Counted from the stretch's first letter, positions 54,794 to 64,000 are shown. The stretch is DNA of 64,000 nucleotides from Chitinivibrionales bacterium (GCA_014728295.1 WJLW01000105.1:32571-96570), one strand, 5' to 3'. Numbers and translations are program-made. Notes: generated by a model from the letters alone, not told the origin.

Positions 54794-55351
54794 ATGAAAT
54801 TGTTTCTTTCACGCCTGGGCCGGGTTCTGGCCGCATTCACCTTCATATTGCTGACAGCCTGTCCGCCAAAAGACAAACCCAAAATTGAACCCGAACCCGA
54901 GCCGGAAAAGCCCCCGGTGGAAGCTGAGAGCAAGGCGATGGAGATTGACACCTCAGATGAAGTTTCATTCGAGCAGGCCAACCTTGACGCCCAATTGCAG
55001 AAAGAAATCGACGAAAAACTGCTGCCGGTTTACTTTGAGTACAACAAATACACCTTGACATCCGAGACCGTCGGCCGCCTGGGAACCGCCGCCTCGTTTT
55101 TGAACGATCACCCCAACGTCAGAGTTTTGGTCGAAGGCCACTGTGACGAACGCGGCGGTTCCGAATATAACATGGGCCTTGGCGAAAACCGGGCACGCGC
55201 CGTCAAAAATTACCTGATGAACTACGGTGTGCCCGCCTCACAGCTCGAAATCACCTCATACGGCAAAGAACAGCCGGTTAACTCTAATTGTACCACCGAA
55301 ACATGCCACCAGCAAAACCGGCGGGCCGAATTCAAGGTACTGGCCCGCTAG
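54794..55351 (+). CDS. pal: Peptidoglycan-associated lipoprotein
   Basis: 185 residues. Signal sequence with the lipobox LTAC, an acidic Pro/Glu-rich linker (EPEPEPEKPPVEAESK), then an OmpA-like domain with VYFEYNKYTLTSE, LVEGHCDERGGSEYNMGLG and ENRARAVKNYLMNYG, the residues that hold diaminopimelate of peptidoglycan. Pal tethers the outer membrane to the wall and binds TolB. AGGAG precedes the ATG. Confidence 0.96.
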   Translation: MKLFLSRLGRVLAAFTFILLTACPPKDKPKIEPEPEPEKPPVEAESKAMEIDTSDEVSFEQANLDAQLQKEIDEKLLPVYFEYNKYTLTSETVGRLGTAASFLNDHPNVRVLVEGHCDERGGSEYNMGLGENRARAVKNYLMNYGVPASQLEITSYGKEQPVNSNCTTETCHQQNRRAEFKVLAR

Positions 55352-55418
55352 AATCGATGTGCCAATGCGGACTCAACTGCTGGTGCATCCGCAGCTTATT
55401 CCGATGAGGCAGTAAGAT

Positions 55419-56153
55419 ATGCACAAAAACGGCATTTTTGCTCTGAGCGCAGCAGTATTGGCGTTGACAAACTGCACGCATCTGACCATGTTGCGTACTG
55501 AGGAACTGCGGGCTGTCAGAAATCACGTAGATTCGCTGAATACGCAACTGACCTCCCTGCAAAAAGAAATACACGCGAAGCAGAATGAAAACAACGAGTT
55601 GTTGCGGCTTATTCGCGCCGATCAGCAGGTCAAATTCAACGAGCTTGACCGCAGGATTTCGGTGCTGGAATCAAACTTGAGCGAAAGCCAGCAACGCCTC
55701 GACCAGATCGGCAAGCAGACATGGGATATCAAGAGCCACTGGGCTGAAAAAGCGCGTGAGGATTCTATGCAGCAAAGCATGGTCAAATCTGAAATTGCCC
55801 GGCTCTTCCAAGTCGCCTATGATGACTTCATGGCTCGTCGCTACGATCTGGCAATCAGCGGATTCAGCGACATTCGCAAGCAATATCCGCAATCCAGCGA
55901 AAGCGAAGAGGCGCAGTACTGGATCGCGGAAAGCAATTATGCCCGAAAAAAGTACGCAACGGCAGAACAACTCTATAAGGAGTATATCAAGGAGTACCCT
56001 TCCGGAGCCAAAATTTGCGTTGCACTCTACAAACTGGGCAAAACCTACGAACGGGAGAAAAAAGTAAAGGCTCGTAACATGGTCTGGAACAAACTGCAGC
56101 AACGCTGCCCCGAAGCTGAAGAAACCCTGGCCGCTCAAGAGCAAATGAAATAA
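55419..56153 (+). CDS. cpoB: Cell-division coordinator CpoB/YbgF-like protein
   Basis: 244 residues. A signal sequence with TNCTH (possible lipobox), a coiled coil (about 28-105, NELDRRISVLESNLSESQQR), and then TPR repeats: AYDDFMARRYDLAISGF, AEQLYKEYIKEYPSG and CVALYKLGKTYERE. This coiled-coil plus TPR layout and the place after pal is that of CpoB, which coordinates wall synthesis with outer-membrane constriction. The 67-nt gap from pal is larger than others in the operon. Confidence 0.88.
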   Translation: MHKNGIFALSAAVLALTNCTHLTMLRTEELRAVRNHVDSLNTQLTSLQKEIHAKQNENNELLRLIRADQQVKFNELDRRISVLESNLSESQQRLDQIGKQTWDIKSHWAEKAREDSMQQSMVKSEIARLFQVAYDDFMARRYDLAISGFSDIRKQYPQSSESEEAQYWIAESNYARKKYATAEQLYKEYIKEYPSGAKICVALYKLGKTYEREKKVKARNMVWNKLQQRCPEAEETLAAQEQMK

Positions 56154-56257
56154 ATCTGGTTGAGTACATCCCCTGTTGGAAGCATACTGAGTCAAAACAG
56201 CATTTTTCACTATCCGGCAGACAGTATTTGCCCTTTCTGCACAAAAATTGTATATAT

Positions 56258-56263
56258 TATAAT
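56258..56263 (+). promoter_or_regulatory. Candidate -10 box for the C25 protease
   Basis: TATAAT in an AT-rich stretch, about 70 nt before the ATG at 56333. No clear -35 was identified in the usual position (a weak TTTCTG at 56234-56239 would give 18 nt). Confidence 0.35.
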
Positions 56264-56332
56264 GGCAAGCAAGTGGGGAATTCTTCAGGTTAAGCAAGCA
56301 TTTATAATTTAATCGATTAACGAGGAATAGTC

Positions 56333-58804
56333 ATGCTTAAAAAGTGCGTTCATGCCGTGACCATCTCTGCTCTGAGCCTCTTGCTGCTTTCTGCAAAATC
56401 GCTGCTAGCATCACCTGAGTGGCTTGCATTTGACGGCGGACTAGCCAAAAGAAGTGCTTCACCAGGTGCCAGGCCCGCGCTTGATCTGCGGGACAAAGGC
56501 GCCAACGGCGTCGAAATTGAATTCAGCTTCCCCGGAGCATGGCTCAATAAGCAGAAGGTAAATGGAGTACATTATCGTCACATTGGCATCACGGGTTTTG
56601 GCAGGATCGGCATTCCCGGACGCCCGGCGCTTCCTCAGCGAGTCGTCTGGATAGCACTTCCCCGGGGGGCACAACCCAGACTTCGCATCTTGTCACAGCA
56701 GAGCAGAACAGTGCCCGGTCATATAATTCATCCGGCCTTGCAGGATGCTTCAGACGAAGAGGGCGAAGCTGAACCGGAATTCGAGCTGGATTCCGCCTTT
56801 TACAGCCGGGATGCTCAATTTCCGGAGCGCGTTGCCAGAATTCTCGAAATCAGGAAATTCCGCGCTGCGTCGATGGCACTGGTCGGTTTGTATCCGGTGC
56901 AGTATAATCCGGCAAAGCAGGAATTATCCGTCACCTCGCATATGCGGCTGGCAATTGAGTTCGAGGGTGCTCAGGAAGCCGCGGAGCCCGTCGGCCGGCG
57001 CCAATTAAGTCTGGTTAAAAACCTTGCGCTCAATAATCCTTCCTTTCTCCAGCCGGATGAAGAGGCCGCAGGAGACGATTTTGCAGGGCTGCTGATACTT
57101 ACCGTCAATGAGTATCGCGAGGCAGCCGACAGCCTGGCGGTCTGGAAACGTCAGATGGGATATGACGTGTATGTATCAAGCAGATCTTCCTGGGCGGATT
57201 CGCAGGTGGTCAAGGACACAATTCACGGGTATGCCAGCGACAAATCGATAGATTTCTTTTGCATAATCGGGGATGAGCCGGATGTGCCCATGGAGATGCA
57301 CCTGCGCAATAGCTCCAGCGACACCAGCAGCAGCCGCCCACATGTAACCGACCTGTACTACGCCTGTGTGGACGATCCAGACGATTGGAAAACGCCGGAT
57401 CTGGGCTTTGGCCGCATCTCGGTCAGCAACGCCAACGAAGCGCTGCGGGTGATTCGCAAAATTGTGAATTATGAGCGTGATCCGGTGGATGATGAGAATT
57501 TTTACAACCACGCACTGGTTGCCGCTTATTACCAGGACAATGATCCCAAAGACACCTATGCTGATCGACGTTTTTTGCAAACATCGTGGGAAATGAGAAA
57601 CTACCTGCTGCAGCACGGGTATGATGTCGAAAGAGTTTACTACACAAAATCTGATGCTACACCGCTTTACTGGAACAAAACAAATTACAGCACCGGCGGC
57701 GCAATGCCGGATTCATTGAAACGTTCGAATTTTTCCTGGAATGGAAACGGTGGTGATATTCGCAACGGCCTCAACAGCGGACGTTTTCTGCTGACCCACC
57801 GCGATCACGGCAAGCAGACGCGCTGGTCCGATCCACGATTTACCACCACGGACATCGGCCAACTGACAAACGGCGACAAGCTGCCGGTGGTATTTTCGCT
57901 CAATTGCCAGACTGGCCGGTTCAATCATGCAACCAGCGCCTGTTTTGCCGAAGTTTTTCTGCGTAAAGAAAACGGCGGCGCAGTCGGCGTTGTTGCTGCG
58001 ACACAGACAAGCTATAGCGGCTATAACGACGCACTGGCAGCAGGAATGATCGACGCCGTCTGGCCCGAACCCGGCCTTGTTCCCGATTTCAAAAAGACAA
58101 GTCCCGCACAGCAATCGCATGATCCGATTTTCGAAATGGGCCTGGTAGTTGCTCAGGGAAAATTGCGTGTCTCATCAACCTACTGTGCCGCAATGAATTA
58201 TCACAATTCAGAAAAGCATACCTACGAGCTGTTTCACTGGCATGGCGATCCCACCATGAAAATCTGGACAGCCCCGCCGCAGACCATAACAGCACAGCAC
58301 AGTGCCAATATCGGTCATACACAGAGCAGCTTTACCATTTCCAACCTCGCCTGCGACCAAGGCTGCGCAACGCTCTGGTATGATGGTGAAATAATCGGCA
58401 AGGATGAATTCAGCCGGGGCACCTCCTCGATTGATGTACTCAGCAATCCGGATCTGGGTGAGGAGGTGTTGTTGACGGTCACCAGTCACAACTTCCGCCC
58501 TTACCGCCGGACGCTTGACGTAACGCAAACAACCGGAGTGAGCGCTCCGTCAGTATCCGCCTCGACAGGCTTTGCCATTCCCATTCTGGATATCGCCGGC
58601 TTTGCAAAGCGGCTTGACGTTGAATTGTACTCGATAAACGGTACGCTCATTGCAACGTTGCATTCAGGTCGATTGCACAAGCAGCACACAGTTTTACCCG
58701 CTCATCTGTTTTCCGCGGCGCGTTTGGGCATAGCATCCGGAGCGTACATAGTCAGAATCGCAACACCCGCATATACGCAGGCCGTTCGCTTGATTCTCAA
58801 TTAA
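56333..58804 (+). CDS. C25-family (gingipain-type) cysteine protease with sorting-like C-terminus
   Basis: 823 residues. Signal peptide (ISALSLLLLSAKSLLA), a propeptide-like region up to about 230, then the C25 domain: LTVNEYREAADSLAVWKRQM, FFCIIGDEPDVPMEM, YYACVDDPDD, catalytic His492 in THRDHG, and Cys525 in SLNCQTGRF. This His-Cys pair is that of gingipains and of PorU, the type IX sortase. The C-terminal 75 residues (LYSINGTLIATLHSGRLH, GIASGAYIVRIATP) resemble a type A sorting domain, which PorU itself lacks, so it is more likely an exported protease than the sortase. GAGGA precedes the ATG. Confidence 0.88.
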   Translation: MLKKCVHAVTISALSLLLLSAKSLLASPEWLAFDGGLAKRSASPGARPALDLRDKGANGVEIEFSFPGAWLNKQKVNGVHYRHIGITGFGRIGIPGRPALPQRVVWIALPRGAQPRLRILSQQSRTVPGHIIHPALQDASDEEGEAEPEFELDSAFYSRDAQFPERVARILEIRKFRAASMALVGLYPVQYNPAKQELSVTSHMRLAIEFEGAQEAAEPVGRRQLSLVKNLALNNPSFLQPDEEAAGDDFAGLLILTVNEYREAADSLAVWKRQMGYDVYVSSRSSWADSQVVKDTIHGYASDKSIDFFCIIGDEPDVPMEMHLRNSSSDTSSSRPHVTDLYYACVDDPDDWKTPDLGFGRISVSNANEALRVIRKIVNYERDPVDDENFYNHALVAAYYQDNDPKDTYADRRFLQTSWEMRNYLLQHGYDVERVYYTKSDATPLYWNKTNYSTGGAMPDSLKRSNFSWNGNGGDIRNGLNSGRFLLTHRDHGKQTRWSDPRFTTTDIGQLTNGDKLPVVFSLNCQTGRFNHATSACFAEVFLRKENGGAVGVVAATQTSYSGYNDALAAGMIDAVWPEPGLVPDFKKTSPAQQSHDPIFEMGLVVAQGKLRVSSTYCAAMNYHNSEKHTYELFHWHGDPTMKIWTAPPQTITAQHSANIGHTQSSFTISNLACDQGCATLWYDGEIIGKDEFSRGTSSIDVLSNPDLGEEVLLTVTSHNFRPYRRTLDVTQTTGVSAPSVSASTGFAIPILDIAGFAKRLDVELYSINGTLIATLHSGRLHKQHTVLPAHLFSAARLGIASGAYIVRIATPAYTQAVRLILN

Positions 58805-59198
58805 GCGAACCGAAGCGTGCAGGGGGCCTAAATAACGACGTTGCGCAGTACAGCGTCACACGATGGTGTTGTCACCCGGAAACGAACGGGCCTTTTCCAA
58901 GCAAAACACCGGCAGTCATGTAAGAACGGTTGAGGACATCCGACTCAGTCGAAGAGAACACAGGATCGTCACCTTCTTTTAATGTATTTCACGCATTTGC
59001 CCTGGAAGAGGTGCAATTCGATACGGGCATCGCCGATTCGCTGCCGCTGCCTGATCCGGATCGTAAAGCATCAAAGCATCCCTGATCGGTTTGCCGCCTC
59101 ACGGGTAATCCCAATCATTATTTTTTTTAATGGCGCTCGACGGATTTCTTCACGTAATCCGCATCGATTCTTTTCTTTCACACTTTTGCGAGGATGAT
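58805..59198. other. Spacer without a gene
   Basis: 394 nt between the C25 protease and the GH31 gene. Short plus-strand frames exist (for example from 58982) but none has a ribosome site or protein-like composition. A T-run near 59120 is not preceded by a convincing stem. Nothing else is recognised. Confidence 0.5.
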
Positions 59199-61523
59199 AT
59201 GCATTCGGAACATGTGGATCTGCAAAACGGGCAAATTGACATTAGCAAAGATTTCTGCGAACCCGGCAATTATCATTTCATAGCTCACAAGCTCACCGAC
59301 TTCAATTCCCGGAAGCTCAGCGGTTCGTTGCAGTGGCAAACGTACCTGTACGATACCGTCAGAGCATTCAATCAGTGCGTTCGCGCCTATAAGCCCAAAG
59401 ATCGCTGGGAGTTTCCGGCTTCTTACAGCAGCAATGAATCGCTGCCCCTGCAGGTACAGCCGGTCAGTTCCCGTACTATACGCCTAACGCTTTCGGCCCT
59501 GCCCGGCAGCACCCCGGTTGATGATTCACCAATGCTGAACGCTCCCCCCAAAACATCCCGAGCCTGGAAAACGACCAGCGAAACAGGTGTGACACTGCTG
59601 AAAAGCAAGCATGCGGCCTTGCGCATCGGTCACGACCCATTCGATCTGAGTCTGTCTGATGCAACCGGACGTTTGTTGACGAAATCTTTTCATCTTCATG
59701 ACCGGGCCGGATTCCCTTCAGCTCAATACCGGGTACTCAGTTACGTGCAACGCAAAGCGGATTTACAGAAACGAATGGCACTGAGTCTGACATTGCGTCA
59801 TGACGAAAAGATATTCGGTTGCGGCGAATCGTTTACACGACTGGACAAACGCGGTCAAAAGCTGACGCTCTGGACGCAGGATGCCTACGGGGTGCTCAAT
59901 CGGTCAATGTATAAGCCGATACCGTTTTTCATGAGTAGTGCCGGATACGGCGTATTTGTCCACACCGGCGCCCCGGTGACGTTTGATTTTGGCCTGACGC
60001 ACGACCAGTACAGCTCAGTCTATGGCGGCCCGCAACTCGACCTGTTCTTTTTTATCGGATCGCCGAAGCAAATCCTCTCCGAATATACTGCCTTGACGGG
60101 CAGGAGCCCCGTTCCCCCACTCTGGTCGTTTGGATTATGGATGAGCCGGGTCTCGTATCATTCGGAAAAAGAGGTTCGGGATGTTGCGGCCAAAATGCGC
60201 AGGCACAAAATACCCTGCGACGTCATTCACATCGACACCGACTGGTTCGAGCGCAACTGGCTGTGCGACTACAGCTTCTCAAAAAGCCGCTTCCCCACTG
60301 CCCGCAAAATGATCAAAGAACTCGACAAGCAGGGATTTAAAATTTCGCTTTGGCAGCTTCCCTATTTTCTGCCGGACAACGTGCTGTATAAAGAATTGAA
60401 AGATCGTATGCTTGCGATCATGGACGCCGACGGGCGTCTGCCAACCGAAGATGCGATACTTGACTTCAGTAATCCGCGTACCGTCGAGTGGTACCAGAAT
60501 AAGCTGCGCACACTACTGAAAATGGGTGTCGCCGCCATCAAAGCCGATTTTGGCGAAAGCGCTCCACTGCAAGGATGCTATTTTTCGGGTGCAAGCGGCT
60601 TGTACGAACATAACTTGTATCCGCTGCGCTACAACAAAGCGGTTGCGGATGTCACGCAGGAGATACGCCACGAAGCCATTATCTGGGCCCGCAGTGCCTG
60701 GGCCGGAAGCCAGCGCTACCCAGTGCACTGGGGCGGTGATTCCGAAGTTACCGACAACGCCATGGCTTCCTCCCTGCGCGCCGGGCTTTCGCTGGGTCTG
60801 TGTGGGTTTACGTACTGGAGCCATGACATCGGAGGCTTCTGCCGCCCGTCCGAGCCGGAGCTGTATGCACGCTGGATGCCATTCGGCATGCTAACTTCAC
60901 ACAGCCGGTGTCACGGGCGCAAACCCAAGGAACCGTGGCCCTATGGATCAGCGTTTCAGACGCAGTTTCGCGCAGCCGTCGAGCTCAAATACCGTCTGAT
61001 GCCGTATATCTACTCGCAGGCGGTTATCAGTTCCCGCCAAGGCTGGCCCATGATGCGCACACTATTTTTTGAATACCCCGACGATCCTTCGAGCTGGCAT
61101 ATCAACGATCAGTATTTGTTCGGCAGCGACCTGCTCGTGGCCCCACTATTCGAAGCACATCAGAAACAGCGCAGCGTTTATCTGCCGGAAGGAACCTGGA
61201 TAGACTATCACACGCGGCGCGCCTATACCGGCAAAACGTGGCATACGATTGCAAGCGGCTCATTGCCGGTTGTTGTTTTGGTCAAAGACGGTGCCATTCT
61301 CCCGCATATTCCGGTCTGTCAATCCACTCACGATATTGACTGGAAATCCGTCGAGTTGCACGTATTCAGTGCAGATGCCGGAAAAGCGGGGTGTTTCTTG
61401 TCATTGCCCGGCAAGCCCGCTATTGAAGGCAGGGTTGAGGTTGACTGCCGCACAGGTGAAATTGTTCAAAAGCCGCAGCACTTTAAACCGTCGAAACTAT
61501 CATTCGTCACGTTATCCGATTAG
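59199..61523 (+). CDS. GH31 glycoside hydrolase, alpha-xylosidase type
   Basis: 774 residues from the ATG at 59199, which follows GAGGA; an upstream start at 59130 lacks such a site. The beta-sandwich N-terminal part has FGCGESFTRLDKRGQKLTLW. In the barrel the nucleophile is Asp450 in IKADFGESAPL, and the acid/base is Asp514 in HWGGDSEVTDNAM, followed by YWSHDIGGF. These are GH31 signatures; KADFGE and the WSHDIGGF form are seen in alpha-xylosidases such as YicI. No signal peptide is visible, so it is probably cytoplasmic, acting on xylosylated oligosaccharides. Exact substrate unproved. Confidence 0.9.
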   Translation: MHSEHVDLQNGQIDISKDFCEPGNYHFIAHKLTDFNSRKLSGSLQWQTYLYDTVRAFNQCVRAYKPKDRWEFPASYSSNESLPLQVQPVSSRTIRLTLSALPGSTPVDDSPMLNAPPKTSRAWKTTSETGVTLLKSKHAALRIGHDPFDLSLSDATGRLLTKSFHLHDRAGFPSAQYRVLSYVQRKADLQKRMALSLTLRHDEKIFGCGESFTRLDKRGQKLTLWTQDAYGVLNRSMYKPIPFFMSSAGYGVFVHTGAPVTFDFGLTHDQYSSVYGGPQLDLFFFIGSPKQILSEYTALTGRSPVPPLWSFGLWMSRVSYHSEKEVRDVAAKMRRHKIPCDVIHIDTDWFERNWLCDYSFSKSRFPTARKMIKELDKQGFKISLWQLPYFLPDNVLYKELKDRMLAIMDADGRLPTEDAILDFSNPRTVEWYQNKLRTLLKMGVAAIKADFGESAPLQGCYFSGASGLYEHNLYPLRYNKAVADVTQEIRHEAIIWARSAWAGSQRYPVHWGGDSEVTDNAMASSLRAGLSLGLCGFTYWSHDIGGFCRPSEPELYARWMPFGMLTSHSRCHGRKPKEPWPYGSAFQTQFRAAVELKYRLMPYIYSQAVISSRQGWPMMRTLFFEYPDDPSSWHINDQYLFGSDLLVAPLFEAHQKQRSVYLPEGTWIDYHTRRAYTGKTWHTIASGSLPVVVLVKDGAILPHIPVCQSTHDIDWKSVELHVFSADAGKAGCFLSLPGKPAIEGRVEVDCRTGEIVQKPQHFKPSKLSFVTLSD

Positions 61524-61625
61524 CAGCAGTCTCGTTGTGCAGATATAATTATTATCGAAAGGCAAAACATTACCATGTGGCGGGAGTCCGGTACTGCCGC
61601 CGCTACATTCTGCGTTGCGCACTAT

Positions 61626-61973
61626 TTATTGGAGGCATTTGAATACGAGTATGACGATTTTCTTCGTTGCGTCATTTTTCAGGCCATGGCTGTCCCCCGG
61701 CTGATTGACGATGACGTCGCCGGCCCCGACAACGAATTCCTTCTCATTCACCGTTAATATCCCTTCCCCTTCCAGAATGACAAATACTTCCTCATCATGC
61801 GGATGATGATGGCAGCCTACCGACGAGCCGGGAGGTATTTCCGTTCGAATAAAAGAAGCGAGCTTCGTTGTAAAATCTTCCTGGCGAAACAGCCGGCGGT
61901 TGATGACCCTGCCGGCGCCGTCATGGCATCGCTCATTTAGGGGCCGCTCTGTCAGCATATTTTTCAGTAACAT
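61626..61973 (-). CDS. Cupin-domain protein
   Basis: 115 residues from the ATG at 61973, which has AAAGG upstream; a start at 62075 would run into the divergent gene. It is a single small cupin barrel: PGSSVGCHHHPHDEEVFVI (first metal motif, with three His and Glu), EGEGILTVNEKEFVVGAGD, and NQPGDSHGLKND (second motif His). Such proteins bind a metal and may be isomerases, dioxygenases or sensors. It is divergent from the holin-family gene. Confidence 0.85.
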   Translation of the reverse strand: MLLKNMLTERPLNERCHDGAGRVINRRLFRQEDFTTKLASFIRTEIPPGSSVGCHHHPHDEEVFVILEGEGILTVNEKEFVVGAGDVIVNQPGDSHGLKNDATKKIVILVFKCLQ

Positions 61974-62034
61974 GGTTTTACCTTTGTCGGTGTTGTCTGG
62001 AATAATACATTTTTGAAATGAGAAAGGACAAGCA

Positions 62035-62370
62035 ATGTCAATTATTATCAACATCCTGGTATTGAGTATTGCCATTTTTCTTGTGGCTCAACTCATGCCG
62101 GCAATAACCATTAAAAATTTCGGCACGGCAATCGTGGTCGCAATTGTCTATGGCCTGCTTTCGTTTTTCTTTGGCTGGCTTCTTTTTCTCATCTCACTTC
62201 CCGTTATCATCATCACCTTCGGTCTGTTTAAATTTGTTATCAACGCGGTCCTGCTCTGGCTGACCGACAAGCTGATCGATGATTTTGAGATTAAGAGTTT
62301 CCCGGCCACACTCCTCGCCGCATTTCTTATCACCATTATTGATGCGGCTATGAAGTGGATTATCAGGTAG
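62035..62370 (+). CDS. Small four-helix membrane protein of the holin superfamily IV type
   Basis: 111 residues, nearly all in four hydrophobic helices (about 3-22, 28-50, 51-75 and 88-110). The pattern MPAITIKNFGTAIVVAIVYG at the second helix and FKFVINAVLLWLTDKL at the third is that of the mycobacterial-type phage holin family (Phage_holin_4_2), which is found in many chromosomes with no phage. No phage gene is near, so lysis is unlikely. AGAAAGGA lies 10 nt before the ATG. Confidence 0.8.
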   Translation: MSIIINILVLSIAIFLVAQLMPAITIKNFGTAIVVAIVYGLLSFFFGWLLFLISLPVIIITFGLFKFVINAVLLWLTDKLIDDFEIKSFPATLLAAFLITIIDAAMKWIIR

Positions 62371-62495
62371 ACTCAAACAAAAAGCAGCATGCGCCCCGCA
62401 GTGCATATCCAGGCATATTTTGCAAAACACTTCACCAACAAACAGAAACTATTTTAGTGCAATGGATGGGTGACTCGAAAGGAAAGCGCCCCGGC

Positions 62496-63590
62496 ATGCG
62501 AAAAATTACCTGCTTACAACTTGTGCTGTTCGTTACCTTTGCGGTCCATTTCAGTTCTGCGGCACTGACAATCGATCTCATTCCGGTTTTACCTGCCGTG
62601 ATGACCAATGCACATGTATCCCAGTTTGATCTATTCGGCACCGGTATCGGTCCGCTGATGTTTATGGTGCACATCAACAATTTCGGCGACACGGCAACAT
62701 ACACCAGCTTGCGCGTGCGCTACATCGTGCACTATGAAAGCAAGGTTGCTCAAACCGGCGGCCGTCAATTGATATACGAAGGAATAACCTATCCCTTTGA
62801 CGTCAAGCCAGGCGAAAATTTCATAATCCGCAGCAACGACTTTCTCAAGGATGACAATTTCAATGTCCGTGCCTCAATCACGTCAACTATTTATGAGCTG
62901 GACGACTACGATCTGAAAAAGCGCATTGCGACAAGCCAGAACATGCCCGATGGAACGATCTATTTCAAGCTCCAGCTCGAAAGCAACAATGCGACAATCA
63001 ACAGCGACAACTCCGACCATGTCATCATCAACGCCACCTATGTCGAGCTCATTACCCCCGGGTCCGAAACCGGGTCGGAAATTTCCATCGTCAACCAACA
63101 AAACCCGGTTTTCATCTGGAATTCTGATTTGTTTCCGCTTGACGTAAATCTGGGCGATATTTTTGAAATCAGCATTTACGAAGGCGATGACGGCGAGCAG
63201 GTCGGCGATATCACCAGCCGTCCACCCATACGACAGGCACTCGTGGCAACCAATCAGTATCAGTACCCGGTAACGGGCGCGCAACTGGAAAAAGGGAAAG
63301 TGTATGTCTGGGAGGTGGCAGCTAAGATCAAGGGTTCCTCATTAAGCAACCTGAAATCGCCGCTCTACCGTTTCAAACGGTATAAGCCCGCTAATCCATA
63401 TGTCAATCAGATCATTCAAACGTTGCGCCAGGTCTATCCCGAAGAGGTGCTGCAGCCACTGTACGGCTATGATGATGATGCCGAGATTATCATCGACGGC
63501 AAAAGAACCTCCCTTGCCGAACTACAGCAGATTGTAGCCCGGATCAATGCCGGAACCTATGACATTGAACACGTGGAAGTGAGAAAATAG
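62496..63590 (+). CDS. Secreted protein of unknown function
   Basis: 364 residues from the ATG at 62496, chosen because the signal peptide (CLQLVLFVTFAVHFSSA) then lies at the N-terminus; a longer frame starts at 62355 without one. The mature part looks like two or three beta-sandwich domains (LMFMVHINNFGDTATYTSLR, NQQNPVFIWNSDLFPLD, YVWEVAAKIKGSS), the last with an Fn3-like pattern, then a helical tail. Family not recognised. The FecR-like gene begins 8 nt downstream, so the two are probably an operon. Confidence 0.7.
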   Translation: MRKITCLQLVLFVTFAVHFSSAALTIDLIPVLPAVMTNAHVSQFDLFGTGIGPLMFMVHINNFGDTATYTSLRVRYIVHYESKVAQTGGRQLIYEGITYPFDVKPGENFIIRSNDFLKDDNFNVRASITSTIYELDDYDLKKRIATSQNMPDGTIYFKLQLESNNATINSDNSDHVIINATYVELITPGSETGSEISIVNQQNPVFIWNSDLFPLDVNLGDIFEISIYEGDDGEQVGDITSRPPIRQALVATNQYQYPVTGAQLEKGKVYVWEVAAKIKGSSLSNLKSPLYRFKRYKPANPYVNQIIQTLRQVYPEEVLQPLYGYDDDAEIIIDGKRTSLAELQQIVARINAGTYDIEHVEVRK

Positions 63591-63598
63591 GCAGCGGC

Positions 63599-64000
63599 AT
63601 GAGGAACGCACTCGCACTTTTTCTTGCACTGCATTTCAGCCGCGTTTTCGCCGTGCCGGTCGAAGAGGTTGCCCTGATTGTGCGCACCCGGGGTATCGTC
63701 ACGGTCGCCTATGGGCAGGGACGCAAAAAACTTGTAGTTGACAAAGGGTATATTGCACTGCCCGGTGCACATCTGCAAACCGGCCGGCGGGGGTTCGCCG
63801 AAATCCTGCTGGTCAGAAGCCGGAGCCGCTTTTTCATGCACTCCAATTCCGAAGCGGCAATTATCCTTGCCAGACAAGAGGGAAAATTCAAAGAAACCGT
63901 CCAATTACGATTCGGGACCATTGCCGGCACGATCACGGCTCCAAAATCTGCCGTATGCCAATTAACCACTCCCCTGACCATCATCGATGCTCCCAAGGGC
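63599..64000 (+). CDS. FecR-domain-like exported protein, C-terminus beyond window
   Basis: 134 codons to the window edge, starting at ATG 63599. A signal peptide is present (ALALFLALHFSRVFA). The visible mature part fits a FecR domain: RTRGIVTVAYGQGRKKLVV, GYIALPGAHLQTGRRGFAE, a beta-rich pattern with regular Gly, then FGTIAGTITAPKSAVCQL. Such exported FecR-like proteins are common in diderms and are not tied to iron. It follows a secreted-protein gene by 8 nt. The rest of the protein is not seen. Confidence 0.75.
   Translation, partial: MRNALALFLALHFSRVFAVPVEEVALIVRTRGIVTVAYGQGRKKLVVDKGYIALPGAHLQTGRRGFAEILLVRSRSRFFMHSNSEAAIILARQEGKFKETVQLRFGTIAGTITAPKSAVCQLTTPLTIIDAPKG

Noticed and set aside
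61575..61757. Small plus-strand frame overlapping the cupin gene
   Set aside because: Antisense to the cupin, with no ribosome site or homologous feature.
62035..62370. Holin-like protein as evidence of a prophage
   Set aside because: No other phage gene, integrase or attachment repeat is near; this membrane family is common in chromosomes.

Overview
The window looks like chromosomal DNA of a Gram-negative (diderm) bacterium of the Fibrobacterota / wider FCB type. The evidence is indirect: an LptD-like LPS assembly protein and an LpxL-type acyltransferase, a complete Tol-Pal operon, several predicted outer-membrane barrels, lipoproteins with lipoboxes, a PorX-type PglZ response regulator, a C25 (gingipain-type) protease, secreted proteins whose C-termini resemble type IX sorting domains, and a TatT-TRAP operon of the kind known from Treponema. 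No rRNA, CRISPR array or prophage was seen. One tRNA (Pro, GGG) and one transposon-like unit are present. The phylum assignment is inference.

Layout. 1-3749 (minus): rsmA, a barrel protein and small lipoproteins. 3983-6009: a small lipoprotein and a convergent predicted outer-membrane protein. 6214-16300 (plus): a patatin/BamA-like fusion, a histidine-kinase-like protein with no ATPase domain, a BamD/CpoB-like lipoprotein, proB, proA, alr, an RseC-like protein and a membrane-anchored TPR protein. 16477-16590: tRNA-Pro and a terminator. 16681-20707 (minus): an SDR and a SWIM-SNF2 helicase. 20871-26578 is the accessory-looking part: a beta-helix protein, a HUH-transposase unit with 26-bp terminal inverted repeats, a start-less PA14 remnant, a hemerythrin and a large secreted PA14 protein.

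26756-33383 (minus) is the most unusual block. It holds two ketosynthases with C-H-H catalytic sets, two ketosynthase-like partners that have lost the catalytic cysteine, one acyl carrier protein, a polysaccharide deacetylase, a GNAT acetyltransferase and an M20 hydrolase, almost all overlapping or nearly so. It resembles the condensing core of aryl-polyene or type II polyketide loci, but the window shows no ketoreductase, dehydratase or loading enzyme.

33537-38177 (plus): serS, a membrane histidine kinase, a PorX-like regulator and tsaE. 38217-42025 (minus): a TatT-DctP-DctQM TRAP operon. 42225-44624 (plus): apt, an unknown gene and asnS. 44811-48370 (minus): the LPS genes. 48605-51521 (plus): a stand-alone IMP cyclohydrolase and topA. 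51683-56153 (plus): tolQ, tolR, a TonB/TolA-like gene, tolB, pal, cpoB, followed at 56333 by the C25 protease. 59199-64000: a GH31 alpha-xylosidase-type enzyme, a cupin, a holin-superfamily membrane protein, a secreted protein and a FecR-like gene cut by the window end.

The genes fit together mostly around envelope biogenesis (LPS, Tol-Pal, barrels, lipoproteins), protein export control (PorX, C25, sorting domains) and core metabolism or translation. Functions are read from motifs by eye; no database search was possible.
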